From Hydra vulgaris (lineage: Eukaryota; Cnidaria; Hydrozoa; Anthoathecata; Hydridae), in NCBI RefSeq assembly GCF_038396675.1, contig NC_088926.1, positions 36,433,501-36,497,500 on the forward strand: a stretch of 64,000 nt of DNA, written 5' to 3'. Numbering within the stretch: the stretch's first letter is position 1; each line of letters starts with the position of its first letter. This document shows positions 23,850 through 36,000 of the stretch, piece by piece. Below the pieces are notes generated by a model. It was not told where the DNA came from, ran no database searches, and saw nothing but the letters and a program-made list of their open reading frames with translations. Position numbers and translations under genes: made by a program.

Positions 23850-25429
23850 CCACAATGCCAACTGTACAAGACAAAGGTCAATATCAGTGATACTCGGGTA
23901 CCAAAAGGATTCTGTGAATCGTGTAAAACTACTTTGCGCAGGAAACAAGAGGGGAAAGAAGTTGAGCTCCCTCCTTTGTTTGATTTTAAGTGAATACAAG
24001 CGAGACCTAAAACAAGAAGCACAATGTGTTGTTGCCTAATATGCTGAATTTGTCGTTCAAAGCTGCAAGAAAAACATCCTCTTGTAGAGCAAACTACTAT
24101 TGAGAAAAAACCAAATGTGCGTTGCAGCACATGCCTCAGCCCTTTAGGAAAAGATTTGCCCCACCAATACTCTCAAATAATGTTTAGGGAAAACCTTCAA
24201 TTTTTAGCAGCAAAAGATGCCAAAGCAGTTGAACAAATCGCATCTCGAGTTATTTCAAATAAAGTATTATCTCCGGAAGAAACCATTCTACTTGCTAAAG
24301 CATCCGGCGGGCCTCCACTTACAGTTACCCCAGGTAAATATTTATACTTAAATAATTTTTACATATATATTGAAATAAAGTCTTGAAATAACACTAGATA
24401 GATTTCAGGACGTATATTACTGACAAGTTTCTAATTTCTTTAAAAGTGTCTAATTTCTTTAAAAACTAATAATTTGAAAGTTTTATACAACCTTACTAAA
24501 AAAAGTTTATTGTAACTATAAAATATGTATGTTTTGGTTTTAGGTCAAAGTAGTGCTCAGCCACCATCAAGCGCTCCGAAATTGACCACTATAGCCCTTG
24601 TAAATGTACAATTAAATACGGGCCTATCAAATAACGGATTAAAGAAACTTGTTAAAACTGTAAACCAAACATCAAGCAGCAAGATGGTAGAACCAAATTT
24701 CTACATTAATTTTCTAAGAGCAGGTAAACACTTGAGCAATTTCTTCATCTACAGTGAATTAAAAATCACGGAAAAGGAGATTCTGGTACAGTTCGGGTTG
24801 TTGCTCACTGCAATGATTTATAAAATCTTGTGAATCATGTTATTCAGTCCCGCAAAATTTTTGGTGGTTATTTTGTTAAGCTCGGAATCGATGGTGGCAA
24901 AAGTTTTCTCAAGTTTTGCCTAAGCATTGTTGATACTGCGTTACGAGATGAAACCAGCTCACCGCGACAACAACAACCTCTCACTCAAAGGACTGGTAAA
25001 GACACTGGAGTCAAGAGACAATTTCTTATTGGGGTATCAGAAGATTTGCCAGAAACACACTCCAATATTGAACAAATCTGGTCGCTGATTAATGCAAATG
25101 GAGTTAAACTAATTTTGGCTTGTGATATGAAAGTTAATATAAATATAATTTGTGGTCTTCAAACCCTTTCAAGTACGCACCCTTGCACTTGGTGTGATGT
25201 CAAATCCAAGTGTTTTGCCAAATCTAAAAACTTGCGTACACTGGGCTCAATCAATTCAAGCCTCGATTCTTTTCTGCAATCTGGCGGGGTTGTTGCTAAT
25301 GCAAAGCTGTTCGGCAATATCATTCGAAAGCCAATCATCTGCGGGCCTGTCAATGTTCTGATTTTGGAAATCATCCCACCGATGAAATTTGAGTTATTAC
25401 AGATTGGGCAGCTGAAATTCAGAGCATAA
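23850..25429 (+). pseudogene. Putative transposase of the long-TIR element
   Basis: The pieces in order are: a cysteine motif VPKGFCESCKTTLRRKQEG (about 23900-23955); CSTCLSPLGKDLPH and FRENLQFLAAKDAKAVEQI (24117-24334) ending at donor GTAAAT; a second piece 24543-24833 with ALVNVQLNTGLSNNGLKKL; and the main frame 24830-25429 with FVKLGIDGGKSFLKFCLS, FLIGVSEDLPETHSNIEQIW, LACDMKVNINIICGLQT, HPCTWCDVKSKC, LRTLGSIN and VLILEIIPPMKFELL. The Asp-x-Lys plus Pro-Cys-x-Trp-Cys arrangement recalls the D...C-x2-C insert of other RNase H-like transposases. I have seen related architecture among unclassified cnidarian proteins but cannot name a superfamily. Stops (about 23992 and 25428) and frame changes show decay, and the end after the PP motif is missing. 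Confidence 0.55.
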
Positions 25430-26462
25430 GGCATATAATGAACATTTTCACCATCTTCAAAAATAGTATTATAGAGTATTTATATAAAAAGAGTACATTG
25501 AGCTATTTATTTAAAAATGTTTTGTGGAGAAAATCAAAAAGCAAGTCTTAAAATGTAATCAGATACTGTTTTATGGTAATACAATATAAAAAATAGGGTT
25601 TAAATAGTTATTTTTTCACTTAATTTTGAAAGTAAATGTATTTAAGATGGTTTCAAGAGTCAATACAAAAAAATGTAGGAGATCTGCTTTTTTGTTTGTT
25701 TTACCAACTGGTAGTCATTTGATTAGGTTTTGCACTTTTTTAAGGAATACCTTAGTATACCTTAGGAAATGTTGATATATTCACGCTATGCATTCATGGG
25801 CAGGAGGCCAGGGAGCCATAGCCTACCCACTTTTTTTTTGAGGACCTTTTGTTTGAGAAATATAGGCTCTTTTTTAAAAAATGTTGTTTTTTATTTAGAA
25901 ATTGAGGAGTTGCTTCCCCCCACACATACACCTTGAAAACCGTGTCGACGAATTCAAACCACGCTTTAGGTAGCAAATCAATATTTTGGTCTATAAAATG
26001 AAAATGGTACATGTTCCAATAAAATATATATAATAAAAATTGTTGGTATTACATAGTAGAACATTCATGTCACCATTGCTTTAAAAATAGTGACCGAATA
26101 TCAAAGCAATCGGTAACGCTTTGAGGTATAAGTAGCAAAAAACTGACAAAATTTAAACTAAAACTGCCATAAATCCAAAACCAGTCAACCAATTAAACTA
26201 AAATTTTGTCAAGAGTTTGATGTGGCAATAGGCTATATTTGTCTCATATTCTACAAATGTTTTTATTAGCGCACTATGAAGTCAAAATTTTCCTCAATTT
26301 GAACATTCAAACTAATTTTTTTTCCCATGGACAAAATTAAAAGATTTCAAAATTTGCATCACAGGGTACCTTGATGTGTACGCTATCTTTCCGTATAAGT
26401 GGCGTTCTTGGGTCAGCTAGATAGGCATTATCAGGATCCGTGCTAATCGTGTTACAATAACG

Positions 26463-27133
26463 TGAGTAAATGTTATTCGTTACTTTCCACCTCTGCTTAG
26501 GGGCTTATTTTTTGTCAATCTGTGAGAAACTAAAAAGTCCAAAAATTTATTCAAATAAAAATAGGGGGCAGATTTGGTTTAGCAAACATGCCAGCTTAGA
26601 GCAGTTGTTATACAATAAAACGATTACTTAGTTAGTCAAAAAAAAAAAAAAAAACGCAATAGCAGAACGCTTGGGTATGAATAGTGCAAGTTTAAATGCC
26701 AACTTGATGCGCTCGGCTTAAACACATTGATATAGAATGGAACTAGCTAGCTGTCTTTACCTTTAAAGTCTTTTGTCAGTTGTACCATGTGTATAAGAGT
26801 CAATAGTATAAATTTAGTCTAAAGGTAAAATTTTGGGCAGGAAAATCTAAGCTTGTATTTTTGTCAAAAACCCATATATAGATTCAATAATTACACTTTT
26901 TGTTAAAATTGTTTAGTTGCACTTTTGTGGAAAATAATATTCTCAAATATAAATATGTTGTACAAATTAGGTATTTAAATACAGCATTAAAGGAAAATTT
27001 GATTTAAAGCTTTAAATAGAGTAAGTTGTATTGATTTATGAAAACTTGTTGTTATCAACTTGGTGATGTCTTTGATGCTCTGGCATAGGTTGCGGACAAC
27101 ACAAATTTAACAAGAGCACAATATAAAAGGAGG
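26463..27133. other. Non-coding spacer
   Basis: AT-rich, with an 18-A run at 26638-26655 that may be the tail of an unidentified retrocopy. No gene seen. Confidence 0.3.
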
Positions 27134-27227
27134 TAATACGCGTAGAACCACAAATTTTTGCAAAGACATTTCAAGTATTGTGTTTATCTCTGGTTGTTTG
27201 ATACGACGTGTTGTTTTAGATCAACTA
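27134..27227. repeat. Outer inverted repeat, right arm
   Basis: Diverged reverse complement of 21999-22097 (gacatttcaagtattgtgtt, then gttgtttgat and gttttagatcaacta). Confidence 0.7.
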
Positions 27228-29469
27228 GTAGCAAACTTTAGGCAAAACAACGAGATTTGCACCATAAAGTAGTAAGCAAAATTTCTCTAAACTCAAAGTT
27301 ATAAAAGTATATTTCCATATGCCTACAAAACAAGAAAGATTTTTTGGATTAGTTGTTCTGTCAATTGAATATGATGAATAAAGTGATGGAGCTTGTTTCT
27401 ACGTTTCCGAAAACAAATGCGCAAAAAGTAAAGTTTTTAAAATACATAGCATAATAAGATTATACTATGTAATTATGTACAATATACGTTTATATGAGAT
27501 TTTAAGTGTGTAGAATGTAAATACAAATTAAAATGAAAAATAGCAGAGGAAAACTTTGGGATTTCTTTGTACAAGTAAACAACTAGCTGGCGAATTACAA
27601 TGGAGGAGGAAGGCGCAGTATCACAGGTTCGTCTGAAGTGCCAAATACTCGGGTGCCAGTCATGTAAGGAATCAGCAATTATTTAATCGCCGTTTATTGA
27701 GCTTATTGAAAACAATTGCATTTGTTTTAAAAGTAAAAAGATGGAAGGGAAAGTAGCAGAGAGTGCGAGGAAGGAGAAAAGGAAAAATTGAGAAAATGTC
27801 CATTTGTGGGTCTTAATAAAAACGCCAACTTCGCGCTCCATTCTTCGACAACGGTAAAACCAAAATACGGCAATAAGTTACAATATTTGTCAACATATGA
27901 TTTATCTCTTGCATTTTTGTTAAATTATGAGCTCCAAAGGTTATTCGACAATTCAGGTAAGTTACTATTATTTTAAATTTTATTCATGTTTATATTTATT
28001 GATTTTTTTACTTATTCTTCTTGTTTTTTTGTTTTTATTGTAGATATGAGCAATTAGAGTAACTATTTTGTTATTTACCGACTTATTTGTGTTGATAAAT
28101 TTTATTTATTTACATCTTTTTTTTAATTTTTAGATATCTAGTTTTGTAAAAATCACTTTACTGTTATTTATACTTTTTATATCTATTCCAAAATATTTTT
28201 CCTTGTTTTCTAAATTTTTATTGTGAGTTTTGGTAATTTTTCTGATTTTTTTCTTATTATTAACAGCAAATTTAAACTGTTAAATTAGGATAATAACATT
28301 TTATTATCCTAGTTTTATAGTGTTTAAATTTTTTGTAAGTAATATTTTGAATATATCTAATTATGTTAAATAAAATCTGTTAAATTTTTATTACTACACA
28401 TAATTGGAAAGTAATTAAATGCAGTTTTCCTAAAGTTAATCAAAGTTGAATCATATTCTACAAAAGGTTAAAACCTTATATGTACTAAATTTTAATGACA
28501 AAAACTACGACCAAATTTTAAGTATCTTGTTTTTGTTTTTTTTAACATAAATTGTGATAACTTTGTCAGTTATTATTGAAATGCATACAAGTTTGTATCA
28601 AAAGAAAGAAGAATCTAAGCGGTAATAATTTTTAATACTTAGAGCTTTGATAGGTTCTTATTTTATTTTAACTTTTTTTGTAACCTTTAGTGTGTTAGTA
28701 AGCAAATTTAATATATAGTCTTTTAAATTAACGACAAACTTTAATACTACAAACAGTATTAAAGTTTGACGTAGAGTCAATACTTGTTTCAGGCAATGCA
28801 AAGCAAGAAGTTTTTTTCTTTTTCTAGATTCACCATAAAGTTCAAACTTCTTTTTGGTGCTCATGATAGCTTGGCAAAAAATATTTAGACGAATAAGATT
28901 AAAGTTAATATGACTAAAAATACTTGACAATTATTTATTTTGTTACAATAAATTTGCTATATTTAATAATTCATTATTAAAAATTGTTAAGTTAATTTCC
29001 AATACAGTAAAAATGATACAGTATTTATATACTACTAAATAACAATGAAAATAATTAAATTATATGTACTTAATGTTATCAGGTAATAATGATGTCAATA
29101 TTATAATAAACAAATATTGATCCCTATCCTAGTAAAGTATCTTGACATTATTATTTTTTTAATGAAATTTGGCAGGTAGCAGAAATGGTTTTTAAGAGAT
29201 TAGAAAAACAAGAAAGCATACTTTTAATATAAACTTGATAAAGTAAGTGCAACAAATATTTTGGTATTAATGAAATTAAAAACATGTATTTACAATAACA
29301 TATCATGTTAACCTTAAGTAAAACTTAAGTATTATTTATCTAAATATTTTGAAATATAAAATAATTATAATTAAGCATATAAATAAGTATATGATAAACA
29401 AAAAATGTTAACATACTCGAAATAAGTTTGACACACTTTATTTTTATAATATATTATCTTAGTAAAAAA
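27228..29469. other. AT-rich DNA, possible unrecognised exon
   Basis: No recognisable protein domain. A frame at 27788-27956 ends at a strong 5' splice site (cag|gtaagt at 27954-27959), but its translation matches nothing I know and its phase does not join directly to the first YIPF exon found. A perfect 14-bp hairpin with a 6-nt loop lies at 28735-28768. Confidence 0.3.
27788..27956 (+). CDS. Unrecognised open frame ending at a strong splice donor
   Basis: This has 56 codons from ATG 27788 to the GT at 27957, preceded directly by an in-frame TGA. The translation (starts MRKCPFVGLNKNANFALHSS) shows no domain. The donor is a perfect gtaagt. It could be a first exon of a host gene, or chance. 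It ends in phase 1, which does not fit the phase-0 start of the exon at 32972 without another exon between. Confidence 0.2.
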
Positions 29470-29683
29470 TGTGATAATAACTGATGGTTATAAAACGTAG
29501 TTGTTATTTTTATAAAATTCTTGACATAATATTATTAAAGTTAATTAATGTAATTTATTAGTCAAGTTATAAGCTATTTTTGTATGTAATTATGTCCTAG
29601 AGAATTTTTGTTTCTGTATAAAGATTGTAAATAGAATTTAATAAACAGTCAAAATAAAAGTAAACAAAGTTGTCGTATTAACA
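29470..29683 (+). repeat. 5' LTR
   Basis: Starts TG and ends CA (tgtgataataac to gtattaaca). It contains AATAAA around 29640 and matches 32622-32839 throughout with scattered differences. Confidence 0.85.
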
Positions 29684-29698
29684 AGCTATTTTGGCAGT

Positions 29699-30144
29699 AT
29701 GGTATCCATGGCAAAAATAATTGGAAAATTTGATGGATCTGGAGATGTTGTAGTGTGGCTGAAAAAGACCAAACTGGTGGAAGAGCTAAAAAAGATGGGT
29801 GATCTTTCATTGATCATTCTGTTGTTTCTTGAAGGCAACTCGCATTATATAAACAACTTGGGGAGAGCCAAAAAAAAGAGCAGAGATGGAGATGGAATGC
29901 CGATGAATCTGTTGATGTCTATTTGGCCAGTTTGCGTCAACTTATGGGTTTGGCCAATATTGAAAGCGAAGAATTACTGCTAAGAGCGTTCATAACTGGA
30001 TTGCTGGGTAAAATTTCAAAGCAGCTACAAGCACAAGTGAAAATATTTAGGATCAGTTTACAGAATGCATTAAACCATGCAAGAGTACTCATGACGGAAA
30101 AAACAAAAGAAGAGTATGTTTCAAAAACTCTCTGGGTTCTATAA
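29699..30144 (+). pseudogene. gag remnant
   Basis: Frame 29699-29983 starts MVSMAKIIGKFDGSGDVVVW, the usual N-terminus of this gag group; the reading then shifts to 29923-30144 (LRQLMGLANIESEELLLRAF and FITGLLGKISKQLQAQ). A frameshift at about 29870-29925 separates the two. No zinc knuckle was seen, and the 3' part of gag is lost. Confidence 0.7.
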
Positions 30145-30169
30145 AATAACTAATGACATTTCCAATATG

Positions 30170-30390
30170 CACTGTGCAGGTAAACACCTTTGCGGGAAAA
30201 GCACTGGTTGACAGCGGATGTACTCGAACTATTATTTCAAACAACATGGCTCAGAAAGCCGGTGTTTGTATCAAAAGAAATGGTGTTGGCTGTTAATGGA
30301 GAATTTGTGAAAACGGAGGGAGAAGCTACAGTAGCATTGATCATTGAAGGAAAAAAACTCAAAACATCAGTAATGATTCTAAAAATGTGA
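30170..30390 (+). pseudogene. Aspartic protease remnant
   Basis: The sequence reads GKALVDSGCTRTIIS, the D-S-G active-site motif of retroelement proteases, then VLAVNGEFVKTEGEA, with one frame change. It stops shortly before the hairpin at 30471. Confidence 0.7.
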
Positions 30391-30470
30391 TGAAAAAGTG
30401 AGAAAATGGAGAACTATCGGTGACAAATTTGCAACGCTTGATCTTAGTTGTGCCTATACCCAAGACATAT

Positions 30471-30564
30471 AAGATAGAATGTTTCTTCTTTGTAGACTAC
30501 CCTCTAAAGCACCCACCTGTGGGTGCTTCAGAGGGTAGTCTACAAAGAAGAAACATTCTATCTT
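30471..30564. repeat. Hairpin with 46-bp arms and 2-nt loop
   Basis: 30471-30516 pairs with 30519-30564 with a single mismatch; the loop is ct. The stem includes ttcttctttgtagactaccc. It sits where reverse transcriptase should begin, so a deletion and a snap-back duplication may have happened together. Confidence 0.95.
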
Positions 30565-31400
30565 ACATTTCTTGGTTTTGGGTTAAATTCTGCCCCAAAA
30601 ATAACGTCTTCAATCATAGGCAGTGTGTGAATCTTGATGCAGGTATTAGTGAAGGAACTAACCAATACATTGACAATATAATCGTTAATTTGGTAAAGAC
30701 ATCAGTTGAAAAAATCGTAAACCATTTGGTGCATTATGGATTGGTAACCAAAGAGTCGGAGTAATGTGATACTGCACAAATGTTGGGTTTGCTATTAGTT
30801 AGAAATGAAATAAAGGAACTTTGTTGGAAGCATGAAAACATCATTCCAAAGTCACAAGATATCAAAACTGAAAAAGTAACATGATGGAAACTTTCTTCAA
30901 TATGTGGACACTTATTAGGTCACTATCCTGTTGGAGAGTGGCTTAGATTTGCCTGCAGTTTTATAAAACATCATAGTCAAGGAGATGCTTGGGATGATCT
31001 AATTGGTGTTCAGTTATGGTTGATTAAAATATTGCGCCGATTGGAAGTTAGTAATTCTGTGAGAGGGAAATGGAATGCTGAAGGGATTCAAAATTGAGCA
31101 ACATTGTGGTGTGGTCCAAGCAGCATGGGAATGGGGGTTGTTATAGAATACAATGGCATAATAATTGAGGATGCAGCCTGGCTTTGAAGTATAAATTATC
31201 TCATGCATATTAATATTGCTGAATTAGATGCTGTGGTGTGTGGGATAAACCTAGCTGCTAAGTGGGATATAAAGAACTTGTCAGTATTCAATGATTCAGT
31301 AACAGTTCATGGATGGTTAAAAAGTTGCCTGAAAGTCATAGGGTTTGATCAAATGGATTATCAGAAATGCTTATAAAAAGAAGACTTTCTCTATTGCAAG
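30565..31400 (+). pseudogene. Pol remnant: RNase H region
   Basis: Broken frames read ICGHLLGHYPVGEWLRFACS (about 30900-30960), KWNAEGIQN, then a ribonuclease H stretch with GVVIEYNGIIIEDAAWL (about 31130-31180), HINIAELDAVVCGINLAAKW (about 31205-31265) and FNDSVTVHGWLKS. Several stops interrupt it. The reverse transcriptase palm motifs are absent. Confidence 0.65.
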
Positions 31401-31468
31401 GATTAATAAAAGAATATAATATAAACATCACATTATAATGGTTTCCGTCCACCAAAAACAAATCTGAT

Positions 31469-32467
31469 GTGTTGACAAGAGTTCTAAAGACTTGGTTAAG
31501 TAAGTTTTCACAAGGAAATACTAAAGAACTATATGGAGTAAGTATTGCTGAAGAAATTTGTAATTGTCATTCAAAGCATCATTTTGGCATTAATCGGACA
31601 ATGTTTTCAGTGCAACGAAGACTTCCGCACGCATTAAGAAAAATCGTTGAAGAATGTGTTCGCAAATGTTGTCAATGTAATTCAATTGATCCAACACCAA
31701 TATAATGGGAAAATGGAGTGCTAGATGTACCAGACACATAATATCGAATTACTTGTGATATGACTCACTATAAAGGGTCACAATATTTAACAATAATTGA
31801 CTGTGAACCAAGTCAGTTTGCAGTTTGGAGAAAGTTGCCTCGCGAAGATAACAAAAGTGTAGTAAGTCAATTGAAATCTGTATTAAGAGAGCATGGCCCA
31901 CTGCAAGAACTGTTGATGGATAATGGAGCGGTGTTTAAATCCAGTGAATTTTCAAATATATGTGAAAAATGGTGTGTAAAAAAGAAGTATAGATGCGCAT
32001 GTAGACCATCAGGAAATGGGATTACAGTAAAACAAACAGCTGCGAGGGCACAAATATGTCCATTAATAGCAATATTTTGGTACAAAGCAACACCAACAAT
32101 GGGAACAAACAAGGAATCTGCACCTGCTTCTCAAAAAAATAAGTACATCGGGCGTCTACCAATTCAAGAGGAGAAAAATACTGAAACTCAGGAAAGATCA
32201 CAACGAGTTATGGAAACTTATATAATTGGAGAAAAAGTTTATGTTCGGCCTGCTGATGCAAAATGCACTTCAGCTTGGAAAATTGGTACTGTAACTGACA
32301 TACTCACAAACACAAATATTGAAATTGATGGTATACCAAGACATGTGCGAGGTGTGAGAATAGCTCCTGCCTCAAATTCTTCAATCGCTTCGAGTAAAAT
32401 TGTCATCAGGGAAGAGGTTGGCAGTGATGAAAGTGATTTAGAAGATTTATACTTTTTTGCTGCATGA
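31469..32467 (+). pseudogene. Integrase remnant
   Basis: Frame 31469-31705 carries the zinc-binding HHCC module (HSKHHFGINRT, then CVRKCCQC). After a stop at 31703, frame 31760-32467 carries the core with the first Asp in CDMTHYKGSQYLTIID and the second in LLMDNGAVFKSSEF. RPSGNGI follows, but the segment with the expected catalytic Glu is deleted. The end has GEKVYVRPADAKCTSAWKIG and RHVRGVRIAP, a chromatin-facing C-terminal module. Inactive. Confidence 0.8.
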
Positions 32468-32621
32468 GAGGGAAGGAACCGAAGAAACAGTTGTTGACAC
32501 TGAGGAGGAAGCTGACGGCAGTGAAATCATTGATAATTTATTACCAGCGATCAGACAATCAACCAGAGAAAGAAGAAAGCTGACATTTAATGTTACTTAA
32601 GAACTTTAGTTCTCGGGGTGA

Positions 32622-32839
32622 TGTGATAATAGCTGATGGTTATAAAACTTTATTGTTATGTTTTTAAAATTCTTGTCATAATATTATAAAGTTAATTATT
32701 GTAATTAATTAGTCAAATTATAAGTTATTTTTGTATATAATTATGCCCTCGAGAATTTTTGTTTCTGTATAAAAGTTGTAAATAGAATTTAATAAACAAG
32801 TCAGTCAAAATAAAAGTAAACAAAGTTTTTATATTAACG
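32622..32839 (+). repeat. 3' LTR
   Basis: Copy of 29470-29683, differing by several substitutions and small indels, which implies an old insertion. Ends near attaac. Confidence 0.85.
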
Positions 32840-32971
32840 ATAAATGACATCATTTAATAAATCAATGTATTATTTTAAATAATCAAAATAATCATGAAAT
32901 ATGAATATTGAATAAAATATAATGAATAACATGCAATATTATTGTTACTTGGGTTTTTATTAAATTTTTAG

Positions 32972-33044
32972 CTACTTGATCAAAGTGATTCTGATGATGA
33001 AAAAATAATTCCACAAAAAGAAAAAAGTCACTTTGAGTTTCAAG
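32972..33044 (+). CDS. YIPF1: YIPF exon: acidic N-terminal segment
   Basis: 73 bp reading LLDQSDSDDEKIIPQKEKSH and a few more residues. Acceptor tttttag, donor gtaatt. It ends in phase 1 (G), completed by AT of the next exon. The acidic character and the in-phase join to the next two exons support it; similarity alone would not. Confidence 0.75.
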
Positions 33045-36000
33045 GTAATTTTTTTTCCAAACTTTTTTTCAGATTAAAAATATTGCTAAAATCTAATAGT
33101 TTTTAAAAACTTTTATTTAATTTTTTTTTCCATTAAAAGTATTTGATTCTTAATAGAACATTAATATTAATTTAATAGTTTTAAAAAACAGAACTTAATA
33201 TATTTATTATAGCAGGAATTTTTAAGGGCTTGTGGGTAATAACTTGCTAGTAATTTTCAGGTTTATAATAACTCTAGGGTTATAACTTGCAGGTAATAAC
33301 TTAATAACTTGAGCCTAGCAATTTCACATTAAATATTTTAATTGAATTTGACATTAGGTAGATTTCAAAGACAAACTCTTGATAAACTTTAAACATTTTT
33401 AGGTTCATTAAAATTCTTGTGGTATTAAAAGTTGGTAAAAAAAAATAATTCTTAAAAAACCCCCTAAAGTTTTAAGTATTTCCTTAGACAAAATGGTTAG
33501 ATTTCAATATATGCATTTTATGAGTTTGAAGCAGGGATGTCCCAAATAGATCCCTGGACTTAAAAACCTTAAAAGGTATTTTCTTTACTGGTCCAGGAGC
33601 TCTGACAATGTAAAAAAGCTTAGTAACTACTTTTGGGGAAAAAATTAAGACTTTAAAGTTATTTTGAACAATAGATTTTTAAACCTGGAGTCCTTATAAA
33701 TTATGGTAGTCATGACTCCAGGATTCCAGGCTAAAAACAATAGGTTCTAAGTCATTAAGTCTCATGATTTTTTTTCTTATTTCAGATCATTGTCCACAAC
33801 ATTTTTAGGTTTCCTGGACACCAGAGACCAAGAACAAATACAGATTTAAAGCTGGAGTCCATTTGGGACTTTGTATCCCTGCTTTAAAACATATTTCACT
33901 ATGTTATAAAGACATGGTATATGATTCTGACACAGAGAAAATACATTTAGGCATTTCGTTGTTAAATTTCCATAACTACTCTTCCAATTTCAAAATTTCT
34001 ATTTTTTTCCTAACATTACTGTTTTAAGGAGATTTTTTGAAACTACAATGTCAACTGCATGCTAAGTTATTAAAATGATCATTTATTATTATTATTTTTG
34101 CACCTACGCTTCATTACTTAGTTTAGCTTAAAGATATAATTTTATACTTTTTTGTTTTTTGACTAGGAAGATTAAAAATGCATATTACAAATATAAAAAC
34201 TAAAAATAAAAAATAAGTACGTATTAATTAAGTAAAATATACTTATTTTATATTTTCTTTATAAAAAGTTGTTGAATAAAAACTTTTTGTAACTTTTTAC
34301 TTGTTATTCATAAACAGTTTTTTTTTAACAGTATGATGAAAAATTATCTTGATTTTTATCACCTTAACTCCCTAATTGGGTAAAACTTGTGCAGAAGTCT
34401 ATTCTGTTTTGCATGCAGTACACAACATTTCTCATTGAACTAATGTAATAAAAATGTTCTATCCATCTCATAGGGTTTAGCGCAAATGGTAAATCCTATG
34501 AGATAGGTAGAAAAAATTTGGTTATGTTGTTAATTCAGGTCTTGGGTCTTACTTACACAGACTTTTAACAGAAAATATCAAAAAATCTTCTTTTTATACT
34601 GTTTGATGAAAACCTAAATGATTTTTTCCATATTGTCTAAATCTTCAGTTTTGGAACAGCGATCAAAATTGTGTTGAATCCAGATACTCGAGTTTGTTGG
34701 ATCCAGACTCTCAATTTTAATGCCACCCCACTGCAAAAAATTTACTTGAAAGTATGACTACAACTCTGGCAACAATTAATAGCATAAATCTGACACAACT
34801 GTATATGGAAGGCCCAAGTGTACTGTTTATTTCATGGTCTTATTGAAAAGCAGCATGACCAACAAGAGCTACATAAACTTTTTAACATTAAGAGTTGCAA
34901 CCTTCATGTGCAACTCCTAATAATAAGGAGTTTATAACTCCATTTATAACTCCAAATTGCGATCTGGTTTTCAATCTGCTAAATGGACCATAGGAAAATA
35001 GATAAAAGCTTCATACAATCTTTCTTCATACAATCTATGATTCTCCTGCCAAAAGAGCTCATTATGTAATTTTCCCTATGAATTTAGCTCAACACACTTA
35101 GTCGAAGATCAAAAAAAGAGAGATGCTTAATTTGGGCAAATATTAAAAAAATGCAAAGTATTAGGAAGCTCTTCCTAAAAGTAAGCAACCGAAATGTAAA
35201 AGTTATGTAGTGTAAGTAAATATAAGATTAATTAACTTTCACTAAATTGAAGTTTTTTGGTTGCATTGCTAGTTTATTGCAGAAAATCAGACATTTCAGA
35301 CATATGTCCTGATGATTACATTTCTCTTTAATGATTTGTTTTCAACTGCTAAAAACTTAATGAGTTTAATAGTCAAAAAAGATTTTTTAAGCAGCATTGT
35401 CAATGGGAGCTAACTTCTGCAATTTAATTTCACTAAAAAGGAGAATTCTCTACCGTTAAAATCGATGGCAATTGGATCTGCTTTAGAATATAACATGAAA
35501 TAGAGGAGTGAGGATGTGTTGTCTAAAGATATGATTTATAGATTCATGAAAGGTTGTCAACTTATCATTGGAATTCTTCATTGAAATTCATTGAAATGAA
35601 CTTGGGAAAAAAAGCCGATCTTCTTTAGCAGATGAAATCAGTACTTTTTAAAAATCTTTCCTGCTTGCTTGTCACAGTCAAGCATCAGTTTGGAAGGGCT
35701 TAAATATATAAATAGTAAAATCAGGGATTAAAGTAGAATAGAAAGTCAAGTGGAACGGTATTCAAAAGTTTAATTATGTGTTCAAAGGAATGAGGGATAT
35801 TTAATGAAATTGGGGAATTGGGGATATTTAATGAAAATTATCCAGATTTTCAAATCGTCGAAATAAGACTTATAATTAGAAAAATCAGATATTTAGACAT
35901 CTGGATTGGTAACCCTACACTATAGCAATTTGAAAATAGTTCTCTGCATGGTCCGTCCTCCCAATCAGCTGTTCGTTTACCTGCATTCCCCCATTCTTTT

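Larger units (their letters stand above)
22797..26462 (+). mobile_element. DNA transposon with about 0.7-kb terminal inverted repeats, superfamily unresolved
   Basis: The left arm 22797-23545 and right arm 25770-26462 are inverted copies along their length. Shared landmarks include agcacggatcctgataatgc near the ends, gatagcgtacacatcaaggt, caaagcaatcggtaacgctt, tgatttgctacctaaagcgt and gcctcctgcccatgaatgca near the inner borders. They differ by scattered substitutions and by a (GT)n/(G)n expansion in the left arm (23350-23382). The interior holds a broken plus-strand gene with transposase-like features. No unambiguous target-site duplication was seen, because the outermost 20 bases of the two ends have diverged. 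Confidence 0.85.
29470..32839 (+). mobile_element. LTR retrotransposon, Ty3/gypsy type, decayed
   Basis: Two long terminal repeats of about 215 bp (29470-29683 and 32622-32839) enclose remains of gag, protease, RNase H and integrase in the usual order. Both LTRs start tgtgataat and share gctgatggttataaaac-like and gagaatttttgtttctgtat segments. A purine-rich ggggtga directly precedes the 3' LTR. Reverse transcriptase is missing: the place between protease and RNase H is short and carries a 46-bp-arm hairpin. Many stops are present. No clear target duplication was found. Confidence 0.85.

Noticed and set aside
25159..25434. Minus-strand 91-codon open frame
   Set aside because: Antisense of the transposase at 24830-25429, which carries the motifs.
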